From positions 186,001-250,000 of the forward strand of contig JFLT01000187.1 in assembly GCA_000634195.1 (NCBI GenBank): a stretch of DNA of 64,000 nt, written 5' to 3'. Positions within the stretch are counted from its first letter, which is position 1; every line of letters begins with the position of its first letter. A program made the position numbers and the translations under genes. The stretch comes from Prochlorococcus sp. scB243_495D8. GTDB taxonomy: Bacteria > Cyanobacteriota > Cyanobacteriia > PCC-6307 > Cyanobiaceae. Below the pieces are notes generated by a model. The model had not been told where the DNA came from and ran no database searches. It saw only the letters and a program-made list of their open reading frames with translations. Below, in pieces: positions 19,392 through 29,925 of this stretch.

Positions 19392-20495
19392 ATGGTGTTT
19401 TTAAATAAAATCAAAAATAAACTGCGTATTAATTACAGAAAAAAAAGATGGCCAGGTCTATTAGAAGCCTATAAACAATATCTCCCAGTTACAAAGAACA
19501 CTCCTATTATTTCCTTGAATGAAGGCAATACCCCACTAATTTTAAGCGAGTCAATTAGCAATTTAATTGGAAATGGAACAAAAGTTTTTTTAAAATATGA
19601 TGGCCTTAATCCAACAGGATCTTTTAAAGATCGTGGTATGACAATGGCGATTAGTAAAGCAAAAGAAGAAGGCCGTGAAGCAGTAATTTGTGCAAGTACT
19701 GGAAACACTTCTGCTGCTGCTGCTGCATATGCATCTAGAGGAGGATTAAAACCTTATGTTTTAATCCCTGAGGGATTTGTTGCACAAGGAAAGCTTGCGC
19801 AAGCTTTAATGTATGGCGCAGAGATAATATCTATTAATGGAAATTTTGATAAGGCTCTTGAAATTGTTAGAGATTTATCTTCAGAACATCCTATAGAACT
19901 TGTAAATTCTGTTAATCCATATCGAATACAAGGACAAAAGACAGCGGCCTTTGAAATAGTTGATGATTTAGGTATTGCTCCTGATTGGCTTTGTATTCCA
20001 ATGGGGAATGCTGGCAATATAACTGCTTATTGGATGGGATTTAAAGAATATTCAAAAATAAAAAGAAATTTAAAATTACCAATTATGATGGGTTTTCAAT
20101 CCGAAGGCTCTGCTCCATTAGTTAAAAATATAATAGTTAAAGATCCTGAAACAATTGCAACTGCAATTAGAATAGGGAATCCTGTAAATAGAGAAAAAGC
20201 AAAAAAAGTAAGAAAAGAAAGTAAAGGAGACTTTCAATCAGTTACAGATGAAGAAATAATCAATGCTTATAAAATTCTTGCCCAAGAGGGAGTCTTCTGT
20301 GAACCTGCCAGTGCAGCATCAGTTGCTGGACTGATTAAAAATAAAAATAGAATTCAGAAAGAATCTACTATTGTTTGTGTTCTTACTGGAAATGGATTAA
20401 AAGATCCTGATTGTGCCATAAAGAATAACGATGCTATTTTCAGGAAAAATGTTGAGCCTTCATTAAAAAATATTACTAAAATCTTAGGATATTAA
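19392..20495 (+). CDS. thrC: Threonine synthase
   Basis: PLP-dependent enzyme converting O-phosphohomoserine to threonine. The 367-residue protein has the PLP lysine K79 in [10 protein letters not shown] and the phosphate-binding loop [27 protein letters not shown] near residue 43 is the typical threonine-synthase entry motif. Length matches the shorter (class II-like) bacterial enzyme. It is the last gene before the replication origin and is transcribed towards it. The stop at 20493-20495 is followed directly by the origin sequence. Confidence 0.95.
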   Translation: MVFLNKIKNKLRINYRKKRWPGLLEAYKQYLPVTKNTPIISLNEGNTPLILSESISNLIGNGTKVFLKYDGLNPTGSFKDRGMTMAISKAKEEGREAVICASTGNTSAAAAAYASRGGLKPYVLIPEGFVAQGKLAQALMYGAEIISINGNFDKALEIVRDLSSEHPIELVNSVNPYRIQGQKTAAFEIVDDLGIAPDWLCIPMGNAGNITAYWMGFKEYSKIKRNLKLPIMMGFQSEGSAPLVKNIIVKDPETIATAIRIGNPVNREKAKKVRKESKGDFQSVTDEEIINAYKILAQEGVFCEPASAASVAGLIKNKNRIQKESTIVCVLTGNGLKDPDCAIKNNDAIFRKNVEPSLKNITKILGY

Positions 20496-20514
20496 AAACA
20501 CTAAAAAAAGTGTC

Positions 20515-20705
20515 TGTGGAATTCAATTAAAAACAAGCATGAATTGTTGAAAACTACATAATAAATAATTCTATTTGTTGAATAAATTTAAATTTTTCAA
20601 ATAAGATAAAAACTATTCAACACATAAAGATTTTTTTTCACATTTTTATATATTCATAAATTAAATAGACAAGCCATTTAATTTAAGAATTCCACAGTTT
20701 CCACA
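20515..20705. promoter_or_regulatory. Cluster of seven DnaA-box-like 9-mers
   Basis: Read 5'-3' on their own strand: AATTCCACA (20515-20523, minus), TTTTCAACA (20545-20553, minus), TATTCAACA (20576-20584, minus), TATTCAACA (20614-20622, plus), TTTTTCACA (20634-20642, plus), AATTCCACA (20688-20696, plus) and GTTTCCACA (20697-20705, plus). Each differs from TTTTCCACA by one or two bases. All minus-strand copies lie left of 20585 and all plus-strand copies right of 20613, and the last two abut without a spacer. Individual weak matches are expected by chance in such DNA; the ordered cluster is not. Confidence 0.7.
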
Positions 20706-20709
20706 AAAA

Positions 20710-20752
20710 CTACTACTACTAATTTTTTTATTTTATTTATTATTTTATTTTA
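20710..20752 (+). promoter_or_regulatory. DnaA-trio-like CTA repeats and A/T-only unwinding tract
   Basis: Four consecutive CTA triplets (20710-20721) begin four bases after the DnaA-box-like sequence at 20697-20705. Their complement reads 3'-GAT-5' repeats, the DnaA-trio consensus on which DnaA forms a filament to open the origin. They are followed by a run of only A and T up to 20752, the expected first unwinding site. Box, short spacer, trio and A/T tract are in the order described for bacterial core origins. Confidence 0.65.
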
Positions 20753-20773
20753 GAAAAAGTAAAAAATAATTTA

Positions 20774-20802
20774 TTGAATTTAATTTACGAAAAAAGTATA
20801 TT
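20774..20802 (+). promoter_or_regulatory. Predicted dnaN promoter
   Basis: TTGAAT (20774-20779) and TATATT (20797-20802) are separated by 17 bases, a good sigma-70-type spacing. Transcription would start near 20809, about 20 bases before the dnaN ATG. It lies at the end of the origin gap, so dnaN transcription would begin right beside the unwinding tract. Confidence 0.5.
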
Positions 20803-20828
20803 GTATTTGTAAAAAGTTCCAAATTCCG

Positions 20829-21986
20829 ATGGAAATTATTTGTAATCAAAATGAATTAAATAATTCTATACAGCTAGTGAGTAAAGCAGTTGCTTCAAGA
20901 CCAACGCATCCTATTCTTGCAAATATACTTTTAACAGCTGACGAAGGAACAAATAAAATTAGCATGACAGGATTTGACCTCAATTTAGGAATTCAAACTT
21001 CTTTTGATGGAACTGTTAAAAATAGTGGAGCTATTACTATACCTTCAAAACTTTTATCCGAAATAGTAAACAAACTACCTAATGAAACTCCTGTTTCTCT
21101 AGAAGTAGACGAGAATTCAGATAATATCTTAATAAAAAGTGATAGAGGTTCTTTTAATCTAAAAGGGATCCCATCTGATGAATATCCTAATTTGCCATTT
21201 GTTGAAAGCGGTACTTCTTTGAATATTGATCCTAGTTCTTTTTTAAAGGCTTTAAAATCTACCATTTTTGCCAGTAGTAATGATGATTCAAAGCAACTAC
21301 TAACAGGTGTCAATTTTACTTTCAAGTCAAATTATTTAGAGTCTGCTTCTACAGATGGTCATAGATTGGCTGTTGCTTTAATTGGTAATGAAGAACATAT
21401 TGAAAATAAAGAAAACTTATCTTCAAATATTGATGATTTATCGGTAACTATCCCAACTAGATCATTGAGAGAAATTGAAAAACTAGTATCTTTGAGAAGC
21501 TCAGATAATTCAATTAAGCTTTTCTATGACAAAGGTCAAGTAGTATTTATATCTTCCAATCAAATAATTACTACAAGAACTTTAGAAGGTAATTATCCTA
21601 ATTATTCACAATTAATTCCTGATTCTTTTTCTAAAATTCTAAATTTTAATACAAAAAAATTAATTGATTCATTAGAAAGAATTGCTGTTTTAGCTGATCA
21701 GCAAAGTAGTGTTGTAAAGATTAAATTAGATGATACAGATTTAGCTTCAATCAGCGCAGATGCTCAAGATATTGGAAATGCAAATGAATCAATACCTGTT
21801 TCTTATTCTGGAGAAAATTTTGATATTGCATTTAATGTCAGATATTTGTTAGAAGGTTTAAAAGTTATTGCTTCTGAAAATGTACTTCTAAAGTGTAATA
21901 TTGCAACTACTCCAGCGGTTTTTGTGCCAGAAGATAATCTTAATTCTTTTACTTATTTAGTTATGCCTGTGCAGGTTCGTTCTTAA
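20829..21986 (+). CDS. dnaN: DNA polymerase III sliding clamp, beta subunit
   Basis: The ring-shaped processivity factor that tethers Pol III to DNA. The 385-residue length fits three clamp domains of about 120-130 residues. Recognisable pieces are SRPTHPILANILL near the N-terminus, FDLNLGIQT, STDGHRLA in the middle, and the C-terminal TYLVMPVQVRS, which matches the family's YVVMPMRL-like end. It starts at ATG 20829 just after the origin; the next gene begins one base after its stop. In this lineage dnaN, not dnaA, is the origin-linked gene. Confidence 0.97.
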   Translation: MEIICNQNELNNSIQLVSKAVASRPTHPILANILLTADEGTNKISMTGFDLNLGIQTSFDGTVKNSGAITIPSKLLSEIVNKLPNETPVSLEVDENSDNILIKSDRGSFNLKGIPSDEYPNLPFVESGTSLNIDPSSFLKALKSTIFASSNDDSKQLLTGVNFTFKSNYLESASTDGHRLAVALIGNEEHIENKENLSSNIDDLSVTIPTRSLREIEKLVSLRSSDNSIKLFYDKGQVVFISSNQIITTRTLEGNYPNYSQLIPDSFSKILNFNTKKLIDSLERIAVLADQQSSVVKIKLDDTDLASISADAQDIGNANESIPVSYSGENFDIAFNVRYLLEGLKVIASENVLLKCNIATTPAVFVPEDNLNSFTYLVMPVQVRS

Positions 21987-21987
21987 T

Positions 21988-22695
21988 TTGAAATTACCTA
22001 AAGAAATCTTATTAAGTGAATTATTAAATTATAGTGTTAAGGGTAATATGGTCCTTAATTATGGAAATGGTGAAAATGTTTGGATGCATCCTCCAGTTCA
22101 CCGGATTCTAGGATGGTACTCTCGTCCTTCAAATTTTGATTTAAAAAGAAATGTTTGGCGATTAAATCAAATTACTCAAATAATAGATAATGAAATTTAT
22201 GTCAAAGGCGATCCAGCTATTTCGGATTTAGCAACTTTAAATAGGTTTCCAACTTTAATAGAAGCTAATCTTATAAATATAAATGGATCAAAAATAGGAG
22301 TCATTGCAGATTTTTTATTTGAAATGAAAACAGGAAAAATTAAATATTACTTAGTTTCTAGATCAAATCCTAAGATTCCAGGTTCTAGTAGATGGAAATT
22401 AACTATTGATCATATCAATGACCAACAACCTGGATTGGTATTCTGTGAAAGTAATTCTTTAGATGATTTACCATTAATAAAATCAAGTATTAAAAATGAA
22501 TTTATGCAAAAAGGGAAAAAAATTTTTGATAGATTTGATGATATGAAAAATATTGCTTCTAATAGATTAGAGGAATGGCTTGATGAAGATGAAGATATTA
22601 GCCAAAACTTAGATTTTAAACAAAAAAGTTTTTATAATGATGACAGAACATCTATACCGTCTAGTGAAAAAAAAGAAGATGACCCTTGGATATAA
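21988..22695 (+). CDS. PRC-barrel domain protein, unknown function
   Basis: A 235-residue cytoplasmic protein with a PRC-barrel-like middle section (about residues 85-150, including VKGDPAISDLATL and IADFLFEMKTGKIKYYLVSRS). PRC barrels occur in RimM and in photosynthetic reaction-centre H subunits. The C-terminal 80 residues are charged and end in KKEDDPWI. The start is TTG, one base after the dnaN stop, so it is cotranscribed with dnaN; purL begins 4 bases after its own stop. No catalytic residues can be named. The fold call is moderate and the role is unknown. Confidence 0.75.
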   Translation: MKLPKEILLSELLNYSVKGNMVLNYGNGENVWMHPPVHRILGWYSRPSNFDLKRNVWRLNQITQIIDNEIYVKGDPAISDLATLNRFPTLIEANLININGSKIGVIADFLFEMKTGKIKYYLVSRSNPKIPGSSRWKLTIDHINDQQPGLVFCESNSLDDLPLIKSSIKNEFMQKGKKIFDRFDDMKNIASNRLEEWLDEDEDISQNLDFKQKSFYNDDRTSIPSSEKKEDDPWI

Positions 22696-22698
22696 ATA

Positions 22699-25038
22699 AT
22701 GATAAATCAAGAAAATAATGATCTATATGATCTTAATGAAGCACTACAAGTTGAAAATTTAACACTTAAAGATTACGAAGAAATTTGCAAAAGATTAAAG
22801 AGAAAACCTAACAGAACTGAATTAGGCATGTTTGGCGTTATGTGGTCAGAACATTGTTGTTATAGAAATTCAAAACCTTTACTATCTAAGTTTCCCACTA
22901 AAGGTAAAAATGTTTTAGTTGGACCTGGAGAAAATGCTGGCGTTATTGATGTTGGAAATAATCAAAAACTTGTTTTTAAAATAGAAAGTCATAATCATCC
23001 TTCTGCTATTGAACCTTTTCAAGGTGCAGCAACAGGTGTAGGAGGAATTTTAAGAGATATATTCACAATGGGTGCAAGACCAATCGCAGTCCTGAATTCA
23101 TTGAGATTCGGTAACCTTGATAAATCATCAAATGTTGATTTATTACGAGGAGTTGTATCCGGTATTTCACATTATGGAAATTGTGTAGGCGTGCCGACTG
23201 TTGGAGGTGAAATTGATTTCGATGATAGTTACTCTGGAAATCCTCTAGTGAATGTTATGGCTTTAGGACTTTTAGAGACTGAGGAAATCGTTTGTTCTGG
23301 AGCTAAAAATGTAGGATCACCAGTGTTATATGTTGGTAATACAACTGGCAGAGATGGTGTTGGTGGTGCTAGTTTTGCTAGTTCAGAATTAACTACAACT
23401 TCATTGGATGATAGACCTGCTGTTCAGGTAGGTGATCCATTTGTTGAGAAAAGTCTTATTGAGGCTTGTTTGGATGCTTTCAAGACAGGGGATGTAATTG
23501 CAGCTCAAGATATGGGTGCTGCAGGTTTAACATGCAGTAGCGCAGAAATGGCCGCAAATGGAAATTTAGGGATATCTATCGATTTAGATTTAGTCCCTTC
23601 TAGAGAAGATGATATGTCCTCATACCAGTATTTATTATCTGAATCTCAAGAAAGAATGTTGTTTGTCGTTAAAGAAGAAAAAATTAATAATCTTATTGAA
23701 AAATTTAATAAATGGGGATTATATGCCAGTGTTATTGGTGAAGTGATAGGAACTAATGAAGTAATTATTTCTCATAAAGGTAAAATTGTGGCTCAAATAC
23801 CTACTTCCTCCTTATCTGATGATACTCCTGTCAATTTTCACAATGTGATTAAAAAACCACCAGATGATCTTTTAAATAAATGGGAATGGAAAGAAAATGA
23901 TTTACCAGAAATTCATGAGCAAAAAATATTTTCATTGAAGGAAAATAAGAATTTTTCTTTTTCACAAATTATTTTAAAACTACTCTCTAATCCATCAATA
24001 GCTTCTAAACGATGGATTTATAAACAATATGATTCTCAAGTTCAGGCAAATACAGTTTTTAAACCTGGAAAATCAGATGCAGCCGTAGTAAGACTAAGGG
24101 AACAAAATAAAAAAAATAAAAGTAAAGTATTTTCTGGTGTCGCTGCTTCAGTTGATTGCAATAGTAGATGGGTTGCGCTTGATCCTTTTAGAGGATCTAT
24201 CGCTGCCGTTGCAGAGTCCGCTAGAAATGTTAGTTGTGTTGGTGCTGAACCAGTAGCAATTACAAATAATTTAAATTTTCCTTCCCCTGAGAATGAAATA
24301 GGATATTGGCAACTGTCATCTTCATGTAATGGAATTGCTGAAGCCTGTAAAGCTTTAGAAACTCCTGTTACAGGAGGTAATGTATCTTTATACAATGAAT
24401 CAAAAAATAAAGATAATCTAATTACTCCTATTAATCCTACACCTGTTATTGGAATGGTGGGAAAGATAGATAATGTCGAAAAAGCTATAAGTAGTGAATG
24501 GAAAAATATTGAAGATGAAATCTGGTTAATTGGCTCTTCCAAATCAGAAATCAAAATTGCAGCTAGTTCTTATTTGGAATATTTTCATGGAGAAATTACA
24601 GGTCGGCCTCCAAAAATAGATTTGTTGGATGAAAAGTTTTGCCAGAGTTTTTTAAGAAATGCGATTTTAAATAGTCTTGTAGTTTCTTCTCACGATATCA
24701 GCGACGGAGGTTTAGCTATAGCTTTAGCAGAGTCTTGCATTTTGTCCTCAAGGGGAGCAACTATAGAATTAGAGAAAGATATAAATAGAGTTGATAATTT
24801 ATTGTTTGCCGAAGGGGGGTCAAGAATTATTTTTTCAATTAGTAAAATGAAACAAAAAGAATGGATTAATTATTTAAAACAAAATCAAATGAATTTCCCA
24901 TCAAGTGTTTATGTGAAAAAAATAGGATACGTATCTAATGACACACTGAAGATAAAAATCAACGAAAAAAATATTTGCAATATTAGGGTTGAGGAATTAA
25001 CCGAAAAATTTAATAATAGTATTTCAGATTACTTTTAA
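22699..25038 (+). CDS. purL: Phosphoribosylformylglycinamidine synthase subunit PurL
   Basis: ATP-dependent step of purine synthesis converting FGAR to FGAM, together with PurQ (glutaminase) and PurS. At 779 residues it is the small, Gram-positive/cyanobacterial type without a fused glutaminase domain. Signatures: [35 protein letters not shown] and [14 protein letters not shown] in the first half, and the repeated AIR-synthase fold in the second, with [15 protein letters not shown] and [16 protein letters not shown]. It is 47 bases upstream of purF on the same strand, forming a purine pair next to the origin. Confidence 0.97.
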   Translation: MINQENNDLYDLNEALQVENLTLKDYEEICKRLKRKPNRTELGMFGVMWSEHCCYRNSKPLLSKFPTKGKNVLVGPGENAGVIDVGNNQKLVFKIESHNHPSAIEPFQGAATGVGGILRDIFTMGARPIAVLNSLRFGNLDKSSNVDLLRGVVSGISHYGNCVGVPTVGGEIDFDDSYSGNPLVNVMALGLLETEEIVCSGAKNVGSPVLYVGNTTGRDGVGGASFASSELTTTSLDDRPAVQVGDPFVEKSLIEACLDAFKTGDVIAAQDMGAAGLTCSSAEMAANGNLGISIDLDLVPSREDDMSSYQYLLSESQERMLFVVKEEKINNLIEKFNKWGLYASVIGEVIGTNEVIISHKGKIVAQIPTSSLSDDTPVNFHNVIKKPPDDLLNKWEWKENDLPEIHEQKIFSLKENKNFSFSQIILKLLSNPSIASKRWIYKQYDSQVQANTVFKPGKSDAAVVRLREQNKKNKSKVFSGVAASVDCNSRWVALDPFRGSIAAVAESARNVSCVGAEPVAITNNLNFPSPENEIGYWQLSSSCNGIAEACKALETPVTGGNVSLYNESKNKDNLITPINPTPVIGMVGKIDNVEKAISSEWKNIEDEIWLIGSSKSEIKIAASSYLEYFHGEITGRPPKIDLLDEKFCQSFLRNAILNSLVVSSHDISDGGLAIALAESCILSSRGATIELEKDINRVDNLLFAEGGSRIIFSISKMKQKEWINYLKQNQMNFPSSVYVKKIGYVSNDTLKIKINEKNICNIRVEELTEKFNNSISDYF

Positions 25039-25085
25039 ATATGAAAAACATTTCTCAACTATTAATCATTTTAAAATATTAAGTT

Positions 25086-26546
25086 ATGTGCGGAATAGTT
25101 GGAATTGTTTCTTCAAATGACGTAAATCAACAAATTTACGATAGTCTTTTGCTTTTGCAGCATAGAGGTCAAGACTCAACAGGTATAGCAACAATGGAAA
25201 ATACTGTTTTTCATATACATAAGGTTAAAGGTCAGGTTAATACTGCTTATAGAACTAGAGATATGAGGAATTTAATTGGCAAAATTGGACTTGGTCATGT
25301 TAGGTATGCAACAAAGGGATCAGCAGAAAGTGTAGAAGAAGCACAGCCTTTTTATGTTAATGCTCCTTATGGAATTGTTTTGATACATAATGGAAATTTG
25401 ACTAATACCAGAGATTTAGAAAAACAGTTATTTAATGTCGATAAGCGGCATACAAATTCTTCAAGTGATACTGAAATGTTGTTAAATATATTTGCGACAG
25501 AATTACAAGAACAAATTCATAATCAAGAATTAGAACCTGATATTATTTTTAATGCGGTTAAATCTTTACATAAAAGAATTCAGGGGTCATATGCTTCAAT
25601 TGCGTTAATTTCAGGACATGGTTTATTAGCATTTAGAGATCCTTTTGGTATTAGGCCTTTAGTTATAGGAAAAAGACTTTCATTAACCACAAAAAAAGAA
25701 GAATGGATGGTCGCAAGCGAATCTTTAGTACTTGAGAATAATGATTATGAAGTAGTGAGAGATGTAGATCCAGGAGAAGCTGTTTTTATAAATCTTGATG
25801 GGAATTTTTTCTCTAAGCAATGTTCTGAAAATCCAATGTTATTTCCCTGTGCTTTTGAATATGTTTACTTAGCTAGGCCAGATTCAATTATGAATGGAAT
25901 TTCAGTCTATAAAGCTCGTTTAAAGATGGGAGATTATTTAGCAGAAACAATAAAAGAAACAATCAATTCTGGAGATATTGATGTAGTTATGCCTATTCCT
26001 GATTCTTCTCGACCCGCGGCAATGCAAGTTGCAAGACAGTTAGGGATAGAATATAGGGAAGGTTTTTTTAAAAATAGATATGTTGGCAGAACATTCATAA
26101 TGCCTGGTCAGCAGAAACGTAAGAAATCTGTAAGGCAAAAATTAAATGCTATGAGTGCAGAGTTTAAAAATAAAAATGTATTAATTGTTGATGACTCGAT
26201 AGTAAGAGGTACTACTTCAAAAGAAATTGTCCAGATGGCTAAAGATGCAGGAGCAAATAAAGTTTTTTTTACATCAGCAGCTCCTCCTGTTCGTTATCCT
26301 CACGTTTATGGAATTAATATGCCTAATAGAGATGAATTAATAGCTCATAATAGGACAATAAGTGAAATCGCAGATAAACTTGAAATTGATAACCTTGTTT
26401 ATCAAAGTGTTGAAAGTTTGCGTAAATCTATAATTGGTGATTCTCCTATTAAAGGATTAGAGATGAGTTGTTTTACTGGTGACTATGTAACTGGAACAGT
26501 AAATCAAGAATACTTAAATTGGGTTGAAAATGAATATAAATCTTAG
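25086..26546 (+). CDS. purF: Amidophosphoribosyltransferase
   Basis: First committed enzyme of purine synthesis: it makes phosphoribosylamine from PRPP and glutamine. The 486-residue protein starts MCGIVGIV, so Cys2 is the N-terminal nucleophile of the class II glutaminase domain once Met is removed; there is no propeptide as in the B. subtilis enzyme. The glutaminase domain shows [15 protein letters not shown] and GHVRYATKG. The PRTase domain has [17 protein letters not shown]. The last four bases (TTAG) are shared with the end of the convergent gyrA-like gene. Confidence 0.97.
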   Translation: MCGIVGIVSSNDVNQQIYDSLLLLQHRGQDSTGIATMENTVFHIHKVKGQVNTAYRTRDMRNLIGKIGLGHVRYATKGSAESVEEAQPFYVNAPYGIVLIHNGNLTNTRDLEKQLFNVDKRHTNSSSDTEMLLNIFATELQEQIHNQELEPDIIFNAVKSLHKRIQGSYASIALISGHGLLAFRDPFGIRPLVIGKRLSLTTKKEEWMVASESLVLENNDYEVVRDVDPGEAVFINLDGNFFSKQCSENPMLFPCAFEYVYLARPDSIMNGISVYKARLKMGDYLAETIKETINSGDIDVVMPIPDSSRPAAMQVARQLGIEYREGFFKNRYVGRTFIMPGQQKRKKSVRQKLNAMSAEFKNKNVLIVDDSIVRGTTSKEIVQMAKDAGANKVFFTSAAPPVRYPHVYGINMPNRDELIAHNRTISEIADKLEIDNLVYQSVESLRKSIIGDSPIKGLEMSCFTGDYVTGTVNQEYLNWVENEYKS

Positions 26547-28984
26547 TCGAGAAAATTTTCAAGTCGGAAACAATTTTCAAGATATTCATCATTATCTAAT
26601 TTTAAAAAATCAATTAAAAAGTTTGATTTATAAGATTTGAAATTTAATTTATTTAGGTCTAATCTTGCAGATTTATTTTTATTAGTTTCAATATCAAGGT
26701 AATGGTTACTTGCCATTATTTTGAGGAAGTAATCGTTTTTAAGTTGGGTTTTTTCATTTAAATACCCCAAACTCGATTCATTTGAGCAGTAAATTTCATT
26801 ACTATTTATGCAAAATATTTTTCCTTCTTTAGATATTAAAAAAATATTTTCTCCATCGTTAAATGTGCAACAAGAAACGATTTTTTCAGATGGTAAAAGT
26901 TTTGCAATTATTAATCCTTGGGATTGTTTAGAAGTTGGCGTTAAAAATTTATTTGATAAATTAAATTTAAAAATTCTTCCTATCGACGTTAATATTATTA
27001 AATCTTTGCTTTCAGTAGTAATAAAAGAATCAATTGTTTTTAAATTATTTTTTAATTTTGTAATAGTGAAAGATCTATTGCTTTTAATCATATCTTCGTC
27101 AAATAAAACTTTTTTAAATCTTCCATCTGAATTTAATATGCATAAATAATTTCTGTTTTCTTTTTTAATTGAATGAAAATTTATTATTTCATTTGGATGA
27201 ATATTTCCAAGAATTTTATTATCTAATTTATAGTCTTTATTAATACATGATTCCCAATCAATGTTAAATACTTTTCCCGTATTTGTGATTCCAATTAATT
27301 TTATATTTTTTTCAATATTACATATAAATTTTTGAATATTTTTATTATCAATAATTTTATTTGCAACCTCAAATGATTTCTTGTAATTACTTAAAATCAT
27401 CCTTTTTAAATAAAGTCTATTGTCTATGTATAATTTTGTTTTTTTATTTATAAAGTCTTCTAATATCTGATTATTAAGCGTTTCTAATTCTTCACTTTGA
27501 TTTATATTTTTAATTATTTTTGTTTTACGTATAACGTTGTATTTTTTCTTTAATACTAATAATTCTTCTATAAGTAATTCAAGTAATAATTCTCTTTCGT
27601 TTAACAATTTTTGAAAATAAATCTTTTTTTGTTCTAAATTTTTTATATCATTATCAATTTGATTTTTTTCTAGATTTGTTAATTTTTTTAGTGGCATATC
27701 CAAAACTGAATTTGCTTGTTTTTCACTTAAGAAAAAATACTCTACTAATTTTGATTTAGCTTGCGCAGAATTTTCTGATTCTTCAATAATTGCGATAACT
27801 TTTTTTATGTTTTTTGTAGCTTTAGATAAACCTTCTGATATTTCTAGTTTATCTAAAGTGTTTTTTAGAAAATAAAAAGTTCTTTTTCTAATTGTTTCTT
27901 CTCTAAATTCAACAAAATAGTTGAGATATTTTTTCAGATTTAGTTGTACAGGTTTGCCTTTAATTAAAGCTAAGAATATTGCACCAAAGTTCGTTTGGAG
28001 AGTTGTTTTTTTATATAAATTAGAAATAACAAGTTCAGAATTAGAATCTTTTTTTAGTTCTATTACAATCCTCATTCCATCTCTGTCGCTCTCATCCCTA
28101 ATATCAGAAATCCCAATAATCTTGCCTGAATTAACAAGTTCTGCGAGTTTTTCAATCCAACCTGCTTTATTAATTTGGTAGGGAAGTTCCGTAATGATTA
28201 TTGCATTTTTTTTATGTTTCCCTTTGCCTAAATTTATCTCTTCCGTATTTACAACTCCTCTTATCGTTATAGATCCTTTTCCAGTTTGATAAAGTTCCTC
28301 TATTGCCCGACTATAAATTAATTCTCCGCCTGTAGGAAAATCAGGTCCTTTGATAATGTTAGAAAGTTTTTTATCACTAATATCTTTATTTTTAACTAAG
28401 GCAACTAAACCATCTACAATTTCGCCTAGATTGTGAGGGGGAATATTTGTTGCCATCCCAACAGCAATACCTGATGAGCCGTTCAACAATAAAAATGGAA
28501 GTTGGGCTGGAAGAACATCTGGTTCTTTTTGAGAACCGTCAAAGTTATTTGAAAAGTTTACTGTTTCCGATCCAATTTCCTCAAGAAAGCCTTTATGAGC
28601 TATTGGAGCTAATCTGGTCTCAGTATATCTCATTGCTGCCGGCGGATCATTATCTATAGATCCAAAATTTCCATGGCCGTCAAGAGTAGGATATTTAGTT
28701 GAGAAATTTTGTACTAGCTTTACCAATGCATCGTAAACTGCTTGATCTCCATGAGGATGGTATTTTCCAAGTACATCTCCAACAACTCTTGCACACTTCC
28801 TGAATGGTTTATCAGGAGTTAAACCTAATTCATACATTGCAAATATGATTCTTCTTTGTACAGGCTTAAGACCATCTCTTGCATCAGGCAACGCACGTCC
28901 AACTATGACGCTCATCGCATACTCCAAATAAGAACGTCGCATTTCTTCTTGAAGTGAGATGGAAGTGAAGTTTTCCTTAACCAT
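26543..28984 (-). CDS. Type IIA topoisomerase A subunit (GyrA/ParC paralogue without a GyrA box)
   Basis: An 813-residue DNA-cleavage subunit. The N-terminal part is strongly GyrA-like: [24 protein letters not shown], and the catalytic tyrosine Y120 in [12 protein letters not shown] coiled coil follows (about residues 385-500), then a degenerate beta-pinwheel. In the first blade, where gyrase has the GyrA box (QRRGGKG type), this protein reads [15 protein letters not shown], so DNA wrapping typical of gyrase is doubtful. Cyanobacteria often carry a second gyrA-like gene; which B subunit it pairs with cannot be told here. The C-terminal half is Lys/Asn/Ile-rich and looks fast-evolving. It shares its stop bases with purF. 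Confidence 0.85.
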   Translation of the reverse strand: MVKENFTSISLQEEMRRSYLEYAMSVIVGRALPDARDGLKPVQRRIIFAMYELGLTPDKPFRKCARVVGDVLGKYHPHGDQAVYDALVKLVQNFSTKYPTLDGHGNFGSIDNDPPAAMRYTETRLAPIAHKGFLEEIGSETVNFSNNFDGSQKEPDVLPAQLPFLLLNGSSGIAVGMATNIPPHNLGEIVDGLVALVKNKDISDKKLSNIIKGPDFPTGGELIYSRAIEELYQTGKGSITIRGVVNTEEINLGKGKHKKNAIIITELPYQINKAGWIEKLAELVNSGKIIGISDIRDESDRDGMRIVIELKKDSNSELVISNLYKKTTLQTNFGAIFLALIKGKPVQLNLKKYLNYFVEFREETIRKRTFYFLKNTLDKLEISEGLSKATKNIKKVIAIIEESENSAQAKSKLVEYFFLSEKQANSVLDMPLKKLTNLEKNQIDNDIKNLEQKKIYFQKLLNERELLLELLIEELLVLKKKYNVIRKTKIIKNINQSEELETLNNQILEDFINKKTKLYIDNRLYLKRMILSNYKKSFEVANKIIDNKNIQKFICNIEKNIKLIGITNTGKVFNIDWESCINKDYKLDNKILGNIHPNEIINFHSIKKENRNYLCILNSDGRFKKVLFDEDMIKSNRSFTITKLKNNLKTIDSFITTESKDLIILTSIGRIFKFNLSNKFLTPTSKQSQGLIIAKLLPSEKIVSCCTFNDGENIFLISKEGKIFCINSNEIYCSNESSLGYLNEKTQLKNDYFLKIMASNHYLDIETNKNKSARLDLNKLNFKSYKSNFLIDFLKLDNDEYLENCFRLENFLD

Positions 28985-29061
28985 TAGAGCGCAAAGTTGA
29001 ATAATTATTTATTAACTAAATTAAGACTAATAGGTAAAAAAATATTTACCAGTATTGAACA

Positions 29062-29925
29062 TCAAGATGATTCACTAATTTTAGATTTTGCAACTAAAAC
29101 ATCATTTTGAAGTTGTTCATTTTGTAAAAGAATTTCTGTAGAGGCTTGTAATTTTTCTCCCCATAACTGTTCTTTTCTATAATCATAATTGACATATTTG
29201 GGATCTTTAGCTAAAGCTTTTTTTGCTAGCTGAATTGCTAATTTTGTATCATTGATATTTATACATGAGGCTAGGCCTAGTAATGGTTCAGCATTTTCCT
29301 CAATTGAGATCGCACTTTGAAAAAGGTTGATTGAGAGAGATGCATTGTTTATCTCGAAATAAGCTAAAGCTTTATTATTGATTGCTTGCCAGAAATCAGG
29401 TTTAATTTTTACAGATTTATCAAACAATTTTATTGCTGCTAAATAATTTTTTTCCATTAATAAAATATTTCCTAATTGAAAAATAGCTTTATGGTTATTA
29501 GGCTCAATCTTTATTCCTTTTTCTAAAGCACTCTTTGCGTTTGTTTGTTGGGAAATTTTCAAGTAAACATTACTTTTAGCGAAATATATTTCGCTAATAT
29601 TTGAATTGATCTTTTCTGCTTTATTTAGCGAATTTAATGCTTTTTTGTATTCCTTGTTAGCTATTTGTGCTTCAGCCAAAATTAACCATAGTTTTTCATC
29701 CTTTGCATTTATTTTTACAGCTAATTTAGCTAAGTTGAGGCTCTCTTCATATTGACCAAAATAAAGCAGTTGGTATGCATTTTTGCCAATATTTAAACTT
29801 TGCTTTTGTAAATTTTTTATTGTTGGGAAATAATAATAGGGAACTATTGCTTGAACTTTTTCTATTTGAAAAAAGTAAAAGCAAACCAAGAAGGTCCAGA
29901 TTGTTTTTTTTAAAAACTTTTTCAT
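29062..29925 (-). CDS. Secreted TPR-repeat protein
   Basis: A 287-residue protein with an N-terminal signal peptide (basic MKKFLKK, a hydrophobic stretch, then KVQA) followed by about six to seven tetratricopeptide-like helical pairs from residue 45 to 235. Typical TPR positions are seen in LWLILAEAQIANKEYKKAL, EIYFAKSNVYLKI and AIFQLGNILLMEKNYLAAI. TPR proteins are protein-interaction scaffolds; the partner is unknown. The start overlaps the queG stop by four bases (ATGA), so the two are translated from one message. Likely periplasmic or thylakoid-lumenal. Confidence 0.82.
   Translation of the reverse strand: MKKFLKKTIWTFLVCFYFFQIEKVQAIVPYYYFPTIKNLQKQSLNIGKNAYQLLYFGQYEESLNLAKLAVKINAKDEKLWLILAEAQIANKEYKKALNSLNKAEKINSNISEIYFAKSNVYLKISQQTNAKSALEKGIKIEPNNHKAIFQLGNILLMEKNYLAAIKLFDKSVKIKPDFWQAINNKALAYFEINNASLSINLFQSAISIEENAEPLLGLASCININDTKLAIQLAKKALAKDPKYVNYDYRKEQLWGEKLQASTEILLQNEQLQNDVLVAKSKISESS

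Larger units (their letters stand above)
20496..20828. other. Probable chromosomal replication origin (oriC) between thrC and dnaN
   Basis: The only gene-free stretch above 300 bases in the window. It holds seven 9-mers resembling the cyanobacterial DnaA box TTTTCCACA, a CTA-triplet (DnaA-trio) run, an A/T-only tract and a dnaN promoter, in that order. In many cyanobacteria the origin lies beside dnaN rather than dnaA, and the neighbour here is thrC, not dnaA. No open frame of note is present. The assignment rests on sequence motifs plus gene context; strand-skew analysis was not possible here. Confidence 0.8.

Noticed and set aside
24042..24554. 170-codon minus-strand frame inside purL
   Set aside because: Complement of a conserved PurL region with no own motif, start context or flanking gene logic.
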